Notes: generated by a model not told the origin, from the letters alone. 64,000 nucleotides of DNA from Gammaproteobacteria bacterium (GCA_018222985.1 JAAEZG010000002.1:124001-188000); one strand, 5' to 3'. Numbered from the stretch's first letter, positions 1-9,634 are shown. Numbers and translations are program-made.

Positions 1-2
1 AA

Positions 3-701
3 GGCGACATTTCAGAAACCATTAAGGTAATTCGCGAAGACGTTATTGAACGCGTGATTAGCGAATACATTCCGCCTGGCTCACTGATTGAAATGTGGGA
101 CGTAGCAGGCTTGGAAGAACGTCTGCGCGCTGACTTTGCAGTCGACTTGCCAGTGGCGAAGTGGCTTGACGAAGACGCTAAGTTGCATGAAGAAATTCTG
201 CGCGAGCGTATTCTTGGCTCGCTGGTTCAAGCATACGAAGAAAAAGAGCAGATGGTTGGCGAGCAAGTTATTCGCCAGTTTGAAAAGACCATTATGCTAC
301 AAAGCCTCGACATGCACTGGAAAGAACACTTGGCTGCCATGGACCATCTGCGCCAGGGTATTCATCTACGTGGCTATGCACAGAAAAACCCAAAACAAGA
401 ATACAAGCGTGAGGCGTTCGAGTTATTCGCTGACATGCTTGAGGCCTTGAAGCTTGAAGTGATCACTATTTTAAGCAAAGTGCGCGTGCGCGCCGAAGAA
501 GACGTTGAAGCTGTAGAAGCCAAGCGTCGCGCGTCAGAAGCGGCACAGCAAAAAGAGTTTCAACACGAAAGCACGCCAACCAGCGGGAGCGACAGTGCAG
601 CGGGCCAAGGGCCAGCGCAAGCGAAGCCAGATGTCGGCCGCAATGAGCCGTGCCCGTGTGGGTCAGGTAAAAAATACAAACATTGCCATGGCAAAATCTA
701 A
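3..701 (+). CDS. secA: Protein translocase subunit SecA, C-terminal part
   Basis: This is the 3' end of secA; the reading frame is open through the left window edge, so the N-terminal motor domains are missing. SecA is the ATPase that drives preproteins through SecYEG at the inner membrane. The visible part covers the helical scaffold/wing C-terminal region, a Gln/Ser/Ala-rich linker (about 40 residues), and the terminal SEC-C zinc motif, [13 protein letters not shown], with the C-x-C-x8-C-H ligands. That tail binds SecB and phospholipid in characterised homologues. The gene ends inside the start of mutT (14-nt overlap), the usual secA–mutT order of gammaproteobacteria. Identity is certain; only the truncation by the window edge is notable. 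Confidence 0.97.
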   Translation, partial: GDISETIKVIREDVIERVISEYIPPGSLIEMWDVAGLEERLRADFAVDLPVAKWLDEDAKLHEEILRERILGSLVQAYEEKEQMVGEQVIRQFEKTIMLQSLDMHWKEHLAAMDHLRQGIHLRGYAQKNPKQEYKREAFELFADMLEALKLEVITILSKVRVRAEEDVEAVEAKRRASEAAQQKEFQHESTPTSGSDSAAGQGPAQAKPDVGRNEPCPCGSGKKYKHCHGKI

Positions 702-1101
702 ACGTGTACACGTGGCCGTTGGGGTGATTCAAAACCCCGACGGCGCCGTGTTTATTAGCCGCCGTCATGCGCATTTACACCAAGGGGACAAATGGGAGTT
801 TCCTGGGGGCAAAGTTGAAGCTCACGAAGATGTCTATCAAGCCTTATGTCGCGAGTTGCATGAAGAATGTAACATTGCCGTGCAGGAGGCCTCCCCGCTA
901 ACCGCTATTACCTTTGATTATCCTGACAAACATGTGTTACTTGATGTGTGGATGGTGACGCACTTTCATGGTGAAGTTCGTCAAAAAGAGGGGCAAGAAT
1001 GGGTATGGGTACCGGTGCATCAGCTTGATGCGTACCAGTTTCCAGAAGCGAACGTGGCGATTATTGACTGTTTACAAGACTTTTTGCGCCGCAACCCTTA
1101 A
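688..1101 (+). CDS. mutT: 8-oxo-dGTP diphosphatase MutT
   Basis: Nudix hydrolase of 137 residues that would remove 8-oxo-dGTP from the nucleotide pool and so prevent A:T to C:G transversions. The Nudix box is readable (GGKVEAHE, seven residues, RELHEECNI); the usual Gly near its end (EExGU) is replaced by Asn, while the metal-binding REL-HEE glutamates are kept. I chose the ATG at 688 giving [14 protein letters not shown], which aligns with the start of MutT; an in-frame ATG at 595 would add 31 residues read from secA and is rejected. It overlaps secA by 14 nt, implying coupled translation, and its stop interlocks with that of convergent zapD. A 137-residue length is normal. Confidence 0.93.
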   Translation: MAKSKRVHVAVGVIQNPDGAVFISRRHAHLHQGDKWEFPGGKVEAHEDVYQALCRELHEECNIAVQEASPLTAITFDYPDKHVLLDVWMVTHFHGEVRQKEGQEWVWVPVHQLDAYQFPEANVAIIDCLQDFLRRNP

Positions 1102-1862
1102 GGGCAGAGCGCTAAACCAAACTCAATATCTTGATCAAAGGACGCGCGGGCATTTTCCGGCTCGTAGCGCAAAAAACGAATATTAAATCGTTGCTTGTGG
1201 CCAGAAATAACGGGGTAAGCAGGTAAATCAGCGCTTACTCTTATGCGCAGTAAGCTTAACGGCTCGGTACTTTCCTGCAGCATACCGTTTACCGCCGTAA
1301 CCTTTTCAAAGCGCGCTTGGCCGCGCATTAGTTCTAGCTCTAGCGTAAGCCCACCCACTAATACGGCAAGCTCATTCCACCAACGCGCAGCGTCATTGTC
1401 GCGTACCTGTTGCGGTTGATTCAGCCAATAATGTAGCTGTGGCACGTCGAAGTTGCAGGTGCCGCCGGGCATTGCAAACCGTTGACGAATCGCACTCAGC
1501 AAACGGTCTTGCTTCAAACTGCTGCCTACGCGGTTTAACGGCTGAATAGCAGCCAATGCCTGATTAACCTGTGCAATGGTTTGCTGCAATTGCTCTTGGT
1601 TTACGTCTGGGTGCTGGGCCCATACTTTCAGTTGGCCTTTGCGGCGCTCAAGATCTTTTTGCACATCAGTTCGTACGTCGCTGCGCTCGCATAAATCCAA
1701 AATAGCGAACAAGGCACTAAAATAGCGAGTGTAGTTTTGCTGAGTAACAGGCGTAGCAGGCTGCAACGCCTGTAATATATGCTCAAGGCGCAGATAAGTG
1801 CGTACCCGCTCTAAAAGCGGATATTCGTAGTCTATGGTGCCGTTATTATTATTGTTATCCAT
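1098..1862 (-). CDS. zapD: Cell division protein ZapD
   Basis: ZapD (formerly YacF, DUF1342) is a cytoplasmic protein that bundles FtsZ filaments at the division ring. The 254-residue product has the family start (YEYPLLERVRTYLRLEHIL) and family length (E. coli about 247). It begins with an unusual Asn run, MDNNNNNGT, from AAT/AAC codons; this may be slippage-prone or a start-site artefact. In enterobacteria yacG lies beside zapD; here no yacG is present, and the gene instead runs convergent to mutT with the two stop codons sharing bases (TTAA at 1098–1101). coaE lies upstream on the same strand, 52 nt away. Confidence 0.93.
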   Translation of the reverse strand: MDNNNNNGTIDYEYPLLERVRTYLRLEHILQALQPATPVTQQNYTRYFSALFAILDLCERSDVRTDVQKDLERRKGQLKVWAQHPDVNQEQLQQTIAQVNQALAAIQPLNRVGSSLKQDRLLSAIRQRFAMPGGTCNFDVPQLHYWLNQPQQVRDNDAARWWNELAVLVGGLTLELELMRGQARFEKVTAVNGMLQESTEPLSLLRIRVSADLPAYPVISGHKQRFNIRFLRYEPENARASFDQDIEFGLALCP

Positions 1863-1914
1863 GAGCTCGGTAATGTATGTACATGAGCCTATAATAGCTG
1901 CTTATTTTGAAGTT

Positions 1915-2526
1915 TCAACGAGTTGCTTGTTTATTGGCAGCTAAGCGTAAGTAAATTTCGTGTAATTTTTCAACCTGCTTGGGCAGCTCTTCCACCGCGC
2001 CATTGTTGTCTATAACGTTATCGGCAGCGGCTAAACGTTGCTCGCGGCTGGCTTGGGCGGCAATAATGGCCTGCACTTGCTCAGCACTGGTATTGTCACG
2101 CGTGGCCGTGCGCGCTACTTGTGTCGCTTCGCTAACATCCACCACCAATACGCGGTCGCATAATTGGGTAAGGCGGTTTTCAACCAACAGCGGCGCAGAC
2201 AAGATCACATAAGGCGACTGAGCTTGCGCTAATTGCTGCAACAATTGTTCGCGCACCAGCGGGTGGGTTAGGTTATTTAGCCAAGTTTTGTCTTCTGGGT
2301 GGGCAAAAATGCGTTCGCGTAACCAGGCGCGATGTAAACTACCATCTGGGTTTAATGCCTGCTCGCCAAACCGTTGCTTTACCGCTTCAAGCGCCTCTGA
2401 GCCGGGGGCCATAATGCCGCGAGCAATAACGTCGGCATCAACTACATCAATACCTTGTTGGTAGAATAGGTCGGTTACGGTGGTTTTGCCGCTGCCTATA
2501 CCGCCGGTAACGCCTACAACAAACAT
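1915..2526 (-). CDS. coaE: Dephospho-CoA kinase
   Basis: CoaE phosphorylates the 3'-OH of the dephospho-CoA ribose, the last step of coenzyme A synthesis, in the cytoplasm. The 203-residue product opens with the P-loop GVTGGIGSGKTT (about residues 6–17), then shows VDADVIAR, the substrate-binding Asp region, and LSAPLLVE, all typical. Length matches E. coli CoaE (206). The start codon overlaps the pilD stop by one base (TAATG), so translation is probably coupled to the pilus genes; pilD–coaE–zapD is the standard order in Vibrio, Shewanella and Pseudomonas relatives. Confidence 0.96.
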   Translation of the reverse strand: MFVVGVTGGIGSGKTTVTDLFYQQGIDVVDADVIARGIMAPGSEALEAVKQRFGEQALNPDGSLHRAWLRERIFAHPEDKTWLNNLTHPLVREQLLQQLAQAQSPYVILSAPLLVENRLTQLCDRVLVVDVSEATQVARTATRDNTSAEQVQAIIAAQASREQRLAAADNVIDNNGAVEELPKQVEKLHEIYLRLAANKQATR

Positions 2527-3392
2527 TAGCCGTGCACCCAGTTCAGGTAGCTACGAAGGAGTTCTTCGCCCCACAGCATGGCAATAACACCACCACAAAT
2601 CAAAAACGGACCAAACGGAATAGGCTGCCCTTGCTTGTTGCGATTAACTTGCTGCCAAATAATACCAATAACTGCACCGCTGGCGGCGGATGCAATAACC
2701 GTAACTGGCAGCATTTGGTAACCATGCCACGCGCCAAAGGCTGCTAGCAGCTTAAAATCGCCATACCCCATACCTTCCTTGCCAGTAAGCAATTTAAACG
2801 CCCAGTACACGCTCCAGAGGGCTAAATAGCCGGCTATGGCACCTATCACGGCGTCCTGCAGCGGTATGTGACCGCTATACATGGCAAAACCTAGCCCTGT
2901 CCACAGCATCAGGTAGGTCATTTGGTCGGGTAGAAGCATGTGGTCAGCATCTATAAAGAACATGCTAATGAGCAAGCAAGCTAACCACAAATACACGAAG
3001 GTGGTGAAGGTGAAGCCGAGTTGCCACACAATAGTCGCGAAAATAATGCCAGTTAGCAGTTCGATGGCCGGATAACGTACGCTAATTTTTGTATGACAAG
3101 CGCGACACTTGGCTTTAAGTATTAGCCAGCTAATGACTGGAATATTGTCATACCACTTGATGGCGGTTTTGCATTTCGGGCAATGTGAGCCGGGCGTCGC
3201 TAAATTGAAGGTTGGCTGAGGCTCAGGCGTAATGCCGGCAACTTCCGCACACTCTTTTTGCCACTGGCGCTGCATCATTACCGGAAAGCGGCCAATAACC
3301 ACGTTTAAAAAGCTGCCCACAACTAAGCCCAAAGCAAGGCCGAAGGCCGTTACCCAAGCCGTGTGGGCGGGGTAGTCTAAAATCAATTCCAT
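2526..3392 (-). CDS. pilD: Prepilin peptidase/N-methyltransferase PilD
   Basis: Inner-membrane aspartic protease that cuts type IV prepilins (and usually type II secretion pseudopilins) after the Gly of the leader and N-methylates the new terminus. The 288-residue product has the N-terminal cytoplasmic zinc domain with two C-x2-C pairs (CPKC and CRAC, about residues 72–100) and both catalytic aspartates: FIDADHMLLPDQ in one loop and GMGYGDFK (GxGD signature) in the other, with seven or eight hydrophobic segments. An AAGGAA ribosome site lies before the ATG. It follows pilC by 12 nt on the minus strand and shares a base with coaE. Confidence 0.97.
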   Translation of the reverse strand: MELILDYPAHTAWVTAFGLALGLVVGSFLNVVIGRFPVMMQRQWQKECAEVAGITPEPQPTFNLATPGSHCPKCKTAIKWYDNIPVISWLILKAKCRACHTKISVRYPAIELLTGIIFATIVWQLGFTFTTFVYLWLACLLISMFFIDADHMLLPDQMTYLMLWTGLGFAMYSGHIPLQDAVIGAIAGYLALWSVYWAFKLLTGKEGMGYGDFKLLAAFGAWHGYQMLPVTVIASAASGAVIGIIWQQVNRNKQGQPIPFGPFLICGGVIAMLWGEELLRSYLNWVHG

Positions 3393-3404
3393 TGATGTTG
3401 TTCC

Positions 3405-4631
3405 TTAGCTAACCACTTTACCGAGTGAGAAGATTGGCAAGTACATGGCGACAATCAAACCACCTACAAGCACACCTATCACCACCATGATCATCGGTTC
3501 AAGCAGCGCGGTTAAGTTATCCACTAAGTCGTCCACTTCGCGCTCATATATACTGGCGACTTTAGCTAGCATATCATCGAGTGAGCCAGATTCTTCCCCA
3601 ATAAACACCATTTGTTCTGCTAGGGTTGGAAATAAGTCTTGCGACTGCATGGCGGTATTCATTTGCATACCTGAGGTGACTTCGTCGCGAATCCGGAAAA
3701 TAGCATCGCGATATACCGCGTTACCTGAGGCTCCTGCGGCTGACTCTAAGGCGTTAATTAACGGCACACCGGCGGCAAAGGTGGTAGATAGCGTGCGTGC
3801 AAAGCGCGCAACTGCGGCTTTGTTGAGTATTTCTTTAATGACGGGTACTTTCAATGAAATGGCGTCGACCTTGTCGCGCAAGTTTTGGCTTTTACCATAG
3901 GCACGCTTAAATAACCATCCGGCAACGACCAGCGCCGCCGCAACATATAAGAAATATTCCTGCACAATTTCCGACAATGACACCACAAACTGGGTCATAG
4001 CAGGCAACTCGGCACCGAAGTCTTTAAATACCGCTTCAAATTGTGGTACCACGAACACAAGCAAGATAATGGTCACCACCAAGGCCACCACAATAACGGA
4101 CGCTGGGTACACCAAAGCTTTCTTGATTTTTGCTTTGAGCGCTTCTGACTTTTCGCGGTAGGTGGCGATACGGTCAAAAATAGTTTCTAACGAGCCTGAT
4201 TGCTCGCCGGAATCCACCAAGTCGCAATACAAGGTATCGAAAATAGTCGGGTGCTTGCGCAATGCCGAGGCTAAAGGCGAGCCGGCGCCAACATCGTTGG
4301 CGATAGTTAGCATTAAGTCACGAATTTTCGGGTTTTCGACGCCCTTGGCGACCATTTCCAGCGACTGCAGCAAAGGTACGCCAGCGCTCAACATAGTAGC
4401 GATTTGGCGGGTGAATAGCGCTATGTCGCCGCCGGTAATTTTCTTATTGCCAAATAACGATTTGCCTTTCTTCTTCACGCTTTTAGGCATCACGCCTTGG
4501 TCGCGTAAACGTGAGCGCACCACACGATCGTTGTCTGCGCGCATCAGGCCTTTTACTTTTTGGCCGCGCTTATTAATGCCTGTCCATGCGAATTCGGTGA
4601 TTTCCTTCACGGCTTGCGGTTTCTTCGCCAT
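3405..4631 (-). CDS. pilC: Type IV pilus assembly inner-membrane platform protein PilC
   Basis: PilC (GspF family) is the inner-membrane platform that couples the PilB motor to pilin insertion. The 408-residue protein has a short cytoplasmic lead (FAWTGINKRGQKVKG) and the two repeated GspF domains, each with the FTRQIATMLSAGVPLLQSLE-like / FARTLSTTFAAGVPLINALE-like signature, separated by membrane segments near residues 175–205 and 220–240, and a final segment ending in MYLPIFSLG. Length is typical. It lies between pilB (41 nt upstream) and pilD (12 nt downstream), all minus strand, consistent with a pilBCD operon. Confidence 0.96.
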   Translation of the reverse strand: MAKKPQAVKEITEFAWTGINKRGQKVKGLMRADNDRVVRSRLRDQGVMPKSVKKKGKSLFGNKKITGGDIALFTRQIATMLSAGVPLLQSLEMVAKGVENPKIRDLMLTIANDVGAGSPLASALRKHPTIFDTLYCDLVDSGEQSGSLETIFDRIATYREKSEALKAKIKKALVYPASVIVVALVVTIILLVFVVPQFEAVFKDFGAELPAMTQFVVSLSEIVQEYFLYVAAALVVAGWLFKRAYGKSQNLRDKVDAISLKVPVIKEILNKAAVARFARTLSTTFAAGVPLINALESAAGASGNAVYRDAIFRIRDEVTSGMQMNTAMQSQDLFPTLAEQMVFIGEESGSLDDMLAKVASIYEREVDDLVDNLTALLEPMIMVVIGVLVGGLIVAMYLPIFSLGKVVS

Positions 4632-4672
4632 TACTGCACCTGCTTATAAGAAAGTTAGCTAAATTATTATAA

Positions 4673-6370
4673 TTAGAAATTCGTGACGCGGTTGGCTTCA
4701 GCCAAACTAATAATGCCCGCAGTTACTTTTAACAGCGCCGATTGGCGCAATGAGTTAATACCGTCTTCACGGGCTTGTTTGGCTATGTCTAATGATGACG
4801 AGCCTTCCATAATCAAGTCGGCTATGTTTGGCGTAATCGGCATGACCTCGTACACACCGGTACGGCCCTTGTAACCGCCAGTACACTGGTCACAACCCAC
4901 GGCTTTAAATATGGTGTTGGTTTGAATTTGTTCTTCGCTAAAGCCTTGGCGGCGCATTTCTTCGGCCGGTAGCTTTTCTTCGGCTTTGCATTGGTTGCAT
5001 AAACGGCGCGCCAAGCGCTGCGCAATAATGAGTGTGACCGAGCCGGCAATGTTATAAGCCGGTACACCCATGTTCATTAAACGGGTTAAGGTTTCTGCCG
5101 CCGAGTTGGTGTGTAAGGTCGAAAGTACCAAGTGACCCGTTTGCGCGGCTTTAATGGCAATTTCTGCGGTTTCCAAGTCACGAATCTCACCCACCATGAC
5201 CACGTCCGGGTCTTGGCGCAAGAACGAGCGCAATGCATCGGCAAAAGTTAAACCAGCTTTGACGTTAATTTGTACCTGGTTAATACCCACAAGGTTAATT
5301 TCAACCGGATCTTCCGCAGTGGAGATATTTCGCTCCGGCGTGTTCAGAATATTCAAACCGGTATACAGTGATACGGTTTTACCTGAACCTGTCGGGCCGG
5401 TGACCAAAATCATCCCCTGCGGCTTCTCAAGGGCTTCTTCGTAAAGCTTTTGCTGATCGGGCTCGTAACCAAGCGACTCGATACCAATCATGGCCGCGGC
5501 GGCGTCCAAAATACGCAATACAATTTTTTCGCCGTACAGCGTTGGCAGGGTACTTACCCGGAAATCTATGGCTTTATGCTTTGAGAGCTTAAGCTTAATA
5601 CGGCCATCTTGCGGCAAACGGCGCTCGGCAATATCCAGCTGCGACATCACCTTTAAACGCGCGGCAATACGGCCCGCAAGTTGCACCGGCGGCTTGGCAA
5701 TTTCATGCAACACGCCGTCAATACGAAACCGAATGCGGTATTCTTGTTCGTAAGGTTCAAAGTGTAAGTCCGACGCACCGCGCTTAATGGCATCTAACAG
5801 CATTTTGTTAATGTATATAACAATCGGCGCATCGTTTTTTACATCTGCACTAACCGCACCGGTGTCGTCTTGACGTTCCTCTGTCGCATCAATGTCTCGC
5901 AGTTCTTGCTCGTCTTCTGCGGTCACCCCTAGCGCTGATGACTCATTTTCTAAAACCGTATCAATCAGCTTCTGCAGCTTGCTCTCTTCCACCAACACCG
6001 CTTCAGTTTGCATGCGCGTGCGGAACTGGAATTCGTCCAGCGTTTCAATACGAGTTGGGTCAGAAACCGCCACATACAGTACGTTACCGCGCATGTACAA
6101 CGGCAGTGCATGGTTTTTACGAATTAATCGCTCGTTGATGAATTCTTGCGGCAGAAAGTCTGGGTTAAAAGCGTCAAGATCAAGCCAGGGGGCGTTTGAT
6201 TCAAGATAACAGAAGTTGGCAAGTTCGCTTGGCGAAATAAGCTTTTGTTCAACTAAACAGGCACTAAATGGCAGCTTATTTTCCCAAGCATACTCACTAC
6301 AACGGGTGAGCTTATCTTCGGGAATGAGTTTGTCACGCAGCAGCAGCGCCGCGAGGGAATGATGCAGCAT
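4673..6370 (-). CDS. pilB: Type IV pilus extension ATPase PilB
   Basis: Hexameric GspE-type ATPase that powers pilin polymerisation at the inner face of the inner membrane. The 565-residue protein has an N-terminal GSPII_E/MshEN domain (about 1–150; this domain binds c-di-GMP in some homologues), Walker [15 protein letters not shown] (about 324), the Asp box and Walker B ([12 protein letters not shown]), the His box ([14 protein letters not shown]) and a four-cysteine zinc motif (CNQC … CDQC). Length matches PilB. No pilT/pilU-type retraction ATPase is in the window. A small inverted repeat at 6397–6426 separates it from pilA. Confidence 0.97.
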   Translation of the reverse strand: MLHHSLAALLLRDKLIPEDKLTRCSEYAWENKLPFSACLVEQKLISPSELANFCYLESNAPWLDLDAFNPDFLPQEFINERLIRKNHALPLYMRGNVLYVAVSDPTRIETLDEFQFRTRMQTEAVLVEESKLQKLIDTVLENESSALGVTAEDEQELRDIDATEERQDDTGAVSADVKNDAPIVIYINKMLLDAIKRGASDLHFEPYEQEYRIRFRIDGVLHEIAKPPVQLAGRIAARLKVMSQLDIAERRLPQDGRIKLKLSKHKAIDFRVSTLPTLYGEKIVLRILDAAAAMIGIESLGYEPDQQKLYEEALEKPQGMILVTGPTGSGKTVSLYTGLNILNTPERNISTAEDPVEINLVGINQVQINVKAGLTFADALRSFLRQDPDVVMVGEIRDLETAEIAIKAAQTGHLVLSTLHTNSAAETLTRLMNMGVPAYNIAGSVTLIIAQRLARRLCNQCKAEEKLPAEEMRRQGFSEEQIQTNTIFKAVGCDQCTGGYKGRTGVYEVMPITPNIADLIMEGSSSLDIAKQAREDGINSLRQSALLKVTAGIISLAEANRVTNF

Positions 6371-6396
6371 GATTTACCTATTTAAGCCAGATAATT

Positions 6397-6426
6397 ATGC
6401 CCCTTAGAAATAACTCCAAGGGGCAT
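6397..6426 (-). terminator. Hairpin downstream of pilA
   Basis: Nine-base inverted repeat ATGCCCCTT … AAGGGGCAT with a 12-nt loop, lying between the pilA stop and the pilB start. There is no strong T-run, so it is more likely to be an attenuator or RNA-stabilising hairpin that lets pilin mRNA exceed pilBCD mRNA than a tight terminator. Placement and symmetry are seen; the role is inferred. Confidence 0.5.
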
Positions 6427-6468
6427 ATTCAAAATATTACTCAGTCGAGTTTTATATTCAACGAATGC

Positions 6469-6990
6469 TTAGCTTAATGGGCCGGTACAGCCGTCTACTC
6501 GTGAACCAACAGCGTGGTCAGAACAACGAATCGTCCAAGTCAAAACACCACCAGCAGCTGAAGGTGTTGGAGTTAACGTCACCTCGATGTTTGCGCTAGG
6601 CGCTCCCTCACCGTCGGCACTCATCGCTTCTAAAGTTGCTTCAATGATACCATTCGAAACATCGGCATCAACAAGGCCGTTTACTACGCCTGCTGCTGTG
6701 ACTGCCTTAGGAATTGGTGTGATGTTTGCTGCTACGCCATCACCTGCACCATCGCTAGATTCAGGGATAGCATCAGTAGAGGCATCACAACCAGTCAACG
6801 TGCCTTTAGTCTGATAGCACATTGCCACGGTAGTTTTGTAGTTTGCCAATGCAGCTAAACCAGTAGAAGCTTTAGCACGTTGTGTGTAATCGCTGTACAT
6901 AGGAATTGCAACAGCGGCCAAAATACCGATAATCGCAACAACGATCATCAACTCGATTAGGGTAAAACCTTTTTGTACTTGCGCTTTCAT
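6469..6990 (-). CDS. pilA: Type IV major pilin PilA
   Basis: Major pilin subunit. The 173-residue product has a short positively charged leader (MKAQVQKG) followed by [29 protein letters not shown]: the Gly/Phe site cut by PilD, the Glu at mature position 5 and the long hydrophobic alpha-1 helix. The globular domain carries four cysteines (MCYQTKG…TGC and IRC…DGC), the last pair forming the usual C-terminal D-loop. The ribosome site GGGAGA lies 6 nt before the ATG. The gene heads the minus-strand pilin cluster and has a 367-nt leader region containing a c-di-GMP-type riboswitch, so expression probably responds to that second messenger. Confidence 0.96.
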   Translation of the reverse strand: MKAQVQKGFTLIELMIVVAIIGILAAVAIPMYSDYTQRAKASTGLAALANYKTTVAMCYQTKGTLTGCDASTDAIPESSDGAGDGVAANITPIPKAVTAAGVVNGLVDADVSNGIIEATLEAMSADGEGAPSANIEVTLTPTPSAAGGVLTWTIRCSDHAVGSRVDGCTGPLS

Positions 6991-7071
6991 GAAATATCTC
7001 CCGAAAGTATTTTCGAACTTATTAGTTGTTGTTGTAGTCCATTTAAAGTAGCAACCAGATGCTTACAGCAC

Positions 7072-7085
7072 TTGGTGGCCACCAA
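7072..7085 (-). other. Palindrome in the pilA leader
   Basis: Perfect 14-base palindrome TTGGTGGCCACCAA between the riboswitch and the pilA start. In RNA it could form a five-pair hairpin with a GGCC loop. No T-run follows, so it is not a clear terminator; it may be part of the riboswitch expression platform or a protein site. Role unknown. Confidence 0.35.
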
Positions 7086-7179
7086 AAGTGAACCAAACAA
7101 GTCATCTGCATCAGCCGAAAGAACAAGTGGTATTGCTTTGTCGACATACATCGGAAAGCTACTTCAACCCACCAGACTT

Positions 7180-7289
7180 TAGCCTGCAGCCCCGCTATCC
7201 GCTACTTGGCTAATGCCAACTAGTTGGACCGGAGGTTTTGCGTCACCACCTCTCGGTGGCTTTGCCTTTTAAAGCGTGCCTGGCAGCTA
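7180..7289 (-). promoter_or_regulatory. Cyclic di-GMP-I (GEMM) riboswitch upstream of pilA
   Basis: Read on the minus strand the segment reproduces the class I c-di-GMP aptamer. A closing stem pairs TAGCTGC (7289–7283) with GCAGGCTA (7187–7180, one bulge). Then come CACGC…AGGCAAA, a stem CCACC/GGTGG capped by a GAGA (GNRA) tetraloop, the invariant GACGCAAA, CCTCCGG opening the second stem, and its return strand ending ATAGCGGGG. These match the Vibrio cholerae Vc2 aptamer at the joining and ligand-binding positions. The pilA ATG is about 190 nt further on. No intrinsic terminator is evident between aptamer and gene, so the expression platform is not resolved. Recognition is from memory of the consensus; a covariance-model search would settle it. 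Confidence 0.88.
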
Positions 7290-7357
7290 AGCCCATTTCT
7301 GGTACTTAGTTGCGCATTGCAGTTAAAACATAGCAGAACATTTTATTTCGTCAATAC

Positions 7358-8236
<879 letters not shown>

Positions 8237-8458
8237 TTATTCGGTGGTGATCATCAATGCGAAAGTGTGCCTATTGTAGGGCTGTGGCGCTTAACTCACA
8301 AGTCAGTAGTTTCCGCTTAAGACTTGTTGTTTGCGACTTATGGTTTGCGAAAAGCACGGCTCACTCAATACGCGATATCTCAATTTGAAAATGATCGGCG
8401 CCAAACGTGTTAAAAGAGAGCGTTTCACTGGCTTATTGTAAACGCATAGGCTATATAT

Positions 8459-8482
8459 CGTTTAAATCGAACGAAGTAAACG
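8459..8482 (+). promoter_or_regulatory. Inverted repeat before the antitoxin gene (possible operator)
   Basis: CGTTTA (8459–8464) and TAAACG (8477–8482) form an inverted repeat just before the antitoxin ATG at 8488, and another TAAACG occurs near 8438. Phd/YefM antitoxins usually repress their own promoter by binding such palindromes. No convincing -35/-10 pair was assigned in the 263-nt nadC–antitoxin gap, which otherwise looks featureless. Confidence 0.35.
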
Positions 8483-8487
8483 GTGTG

Positions 8488-8757
8488 ATGATGAAAACAA
8501 TGACAGCTAATGAAGCCAAAACCCACTTTGGAGAGCTCATTATGAAAGTGCAAGGAACGCCCATAACAATCACAAAGAATAACAAGCCGGTCGCGGTAGT
8601 TATTTCCATGGAGGAATATGAAATGATTGAAAAGATGAAGCTAGCTTCGCTTAAAGCTCAACTTGAGGTTTCGCTGCAACAAGAGCGCGATGGCGATCTG
8701 CATGATGGCCCAGCCGTATTTGCGGATATTCGAGCTGGTAAGTATGACAAATGCTGA
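8488..8757 (+). CDS. Type II antitoxin, Phd/YefM family
   Basis: Short antitoxin of about 89 residues. The N-terminal half (MTANEAKTHFGELIMKVQGTPITITKNNKPVAVVISMEEYE) is the Phd/YefM DNA-binding fold; the C-terminal half would wrap the toxin. The open frame extends 27 codons further upstream, but the adjacent ATGs at 8488 and 8491 fit the family start and the longer form is rejected. The stop overlaps the toxin start (ATGCTGA, 7 nt), typical of translationally coupled pairs. The pair sits between nadC and ampD, splitting a gene order that is normally contiguous, which implies insertion by transfer. Confidence 0.88.
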   Translation: MMKTMTANEAKTHFGELIMKVQGTPITITKNNKPVAVVISMEEYEMIEKMKLASLKAQLEVSLQQERDGDLHDGPAVFADIRAGKYDKC

Positions 8758-9071
8758 GCTATAAACTTACGTCAAAAGCATTAGGTGATCTCTTAAAAAT
8801 TCAAGAGTATACGTTAGCTCAATGGGGCACTGAGCAATCTCACTTATATAACCAACGGATTGAAGCAGCTCTTAATTTACTCAGCGAATTTCCTAATTTA
8901 GGCAAACCGAACACTAAGTTAGAATATTCAATGAGAATGTATTCAGTTGCCAGTCATACTATTTTTTACCGAGTGAAAAGCAATATGTTAGTTGTTCACG
9001 GTATTCTGCACCAGCGCATGTTACCGCATCGTATTTTGACTAACTCTGATTCAAGCGAAGCTGACAAATGA
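8751..9071 (+). CDS. Type II toxin, RelE/ParE superfamily
   Basis: 106-residue toxin with the RelE/ParE pattern: N-terminal helices YKLTSKALGDLLKIQEYTLAQWG, SEFPNLGKPN, then beta strands RMYSVASHTIFYRVKSNMLVVHGILHQRMLP. The YRV…ILHQRM arrangement is ParE-like, so the target is more likely gyrase than the ribosome, but that is inference. It overlaps the antitoxin by 7 nt upstream and the ampD start by 4 nt downstream (ATGA), making ampD the third cistron of the toxin–antitoxin transcript. The C-terminal tail after LPHRIL (SDSSEADK) is longer than usual. Confidence 0.87.
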   Translation: MLSYKLTSKALGDLLKIQEYTLAQWGTEQSHLYNQRIEAALNLLSEFPNLGKPNTKLEYSMRMYSVASHTIFYRVKSNMLVVHGILHQRMLPHRILTNSDSSEADK

Positions 9072-9628
9072 TTAAAAACGGTTGGCTTGAGCAAGCCATA
9101 CAGCGCGAGTCGCCTCACGCGGATGAACGCCCAGACGCTACCGACATCAGTGTGTTAGTGGTGCACGGTATTAGTTTGCCGGCCGGTGAGTTCGGCGGGC
9201 CCTATATTGATGAGCTATTCATGGGCACGCTAGACACCACGGCGCACCCAGATTTCGCTATTCTTGAAGGCTTACGTGTTTCGGCGCATTGTTTAATACG
9301 TCGCGATGGCGAGCTTATACAATATGTTCCATTTCACCGCCGCGCTTGGCATGCGGGACGCTCTAATTATTGTGGTCGGCGCCGTTGCAATGACTTTACC
9401 ATTGGCATTGAACTTGAGGGAACCGACACCACACCCTACACTCAAAAGCAATATGAACGCTTAGCCGAAGTGGCCCGACAACTTATTGATCACTATCCGG
9501 CTTTGACGCGGCATCGTATAGTAGGGCACGAACATATTGCGCCGGTGCGCAAAACTGACCCAGGCCCAGCGTTTGACTGGTCACGGTTCAAACACTTGTT
9601 GAACGATAATTTGACAAAGAAGGTATAA
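9068..9628 (+). CDS. ampD: 1,6-anhydro-N-acetylmuramyl-L-alanine amidase AmpD
   Basis: Cytoplasmic zinc amidase that removes the peptide from 1,6-anhydroMurNAc during peptidoglycan recycling; loss of AmpD derepresses AmpC-type beta-lactamases where present. The 186-residue protein shows the Amidase_2 zinc ligands: His33 in LVVHG, the His of VGHEHIAPVRKTDPGPAFDW and the Asp in the same motif. Length matches E. coli (183). No convincing Shine–Dalgarno precedes the ATG; it overlaps the toxin stop (ATGA), so translation is probably coupled to the toxin gene. ampE follows after 6 nt. Confidence 0.95.
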   Translation: MIKNGWLEQAIQRESPHADERPDATDISVLVVHGISLPAGEFGGPYIDELFMGTLDTTAHPDFAILEGLRVSAHCLIRRDGELIQYVPFHRRAWHAGRSNYCGRRRCNDFTIGIELEGTDTTPYTQKQYERLAEVARQLIDHYPALTRHRIVGHEHIAPVRKTDPGPAFDWSRFKHLLNDNLTKKV

Positions 9629-9634
9629 ACACGC

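Noticed and set aside
968..1186. Possible yacG-like small gene overlapping the end of mutT
   Set aside because: The open frame lacks the four-cysteine zinc motif of YacG and overlaps mutT out of frame.
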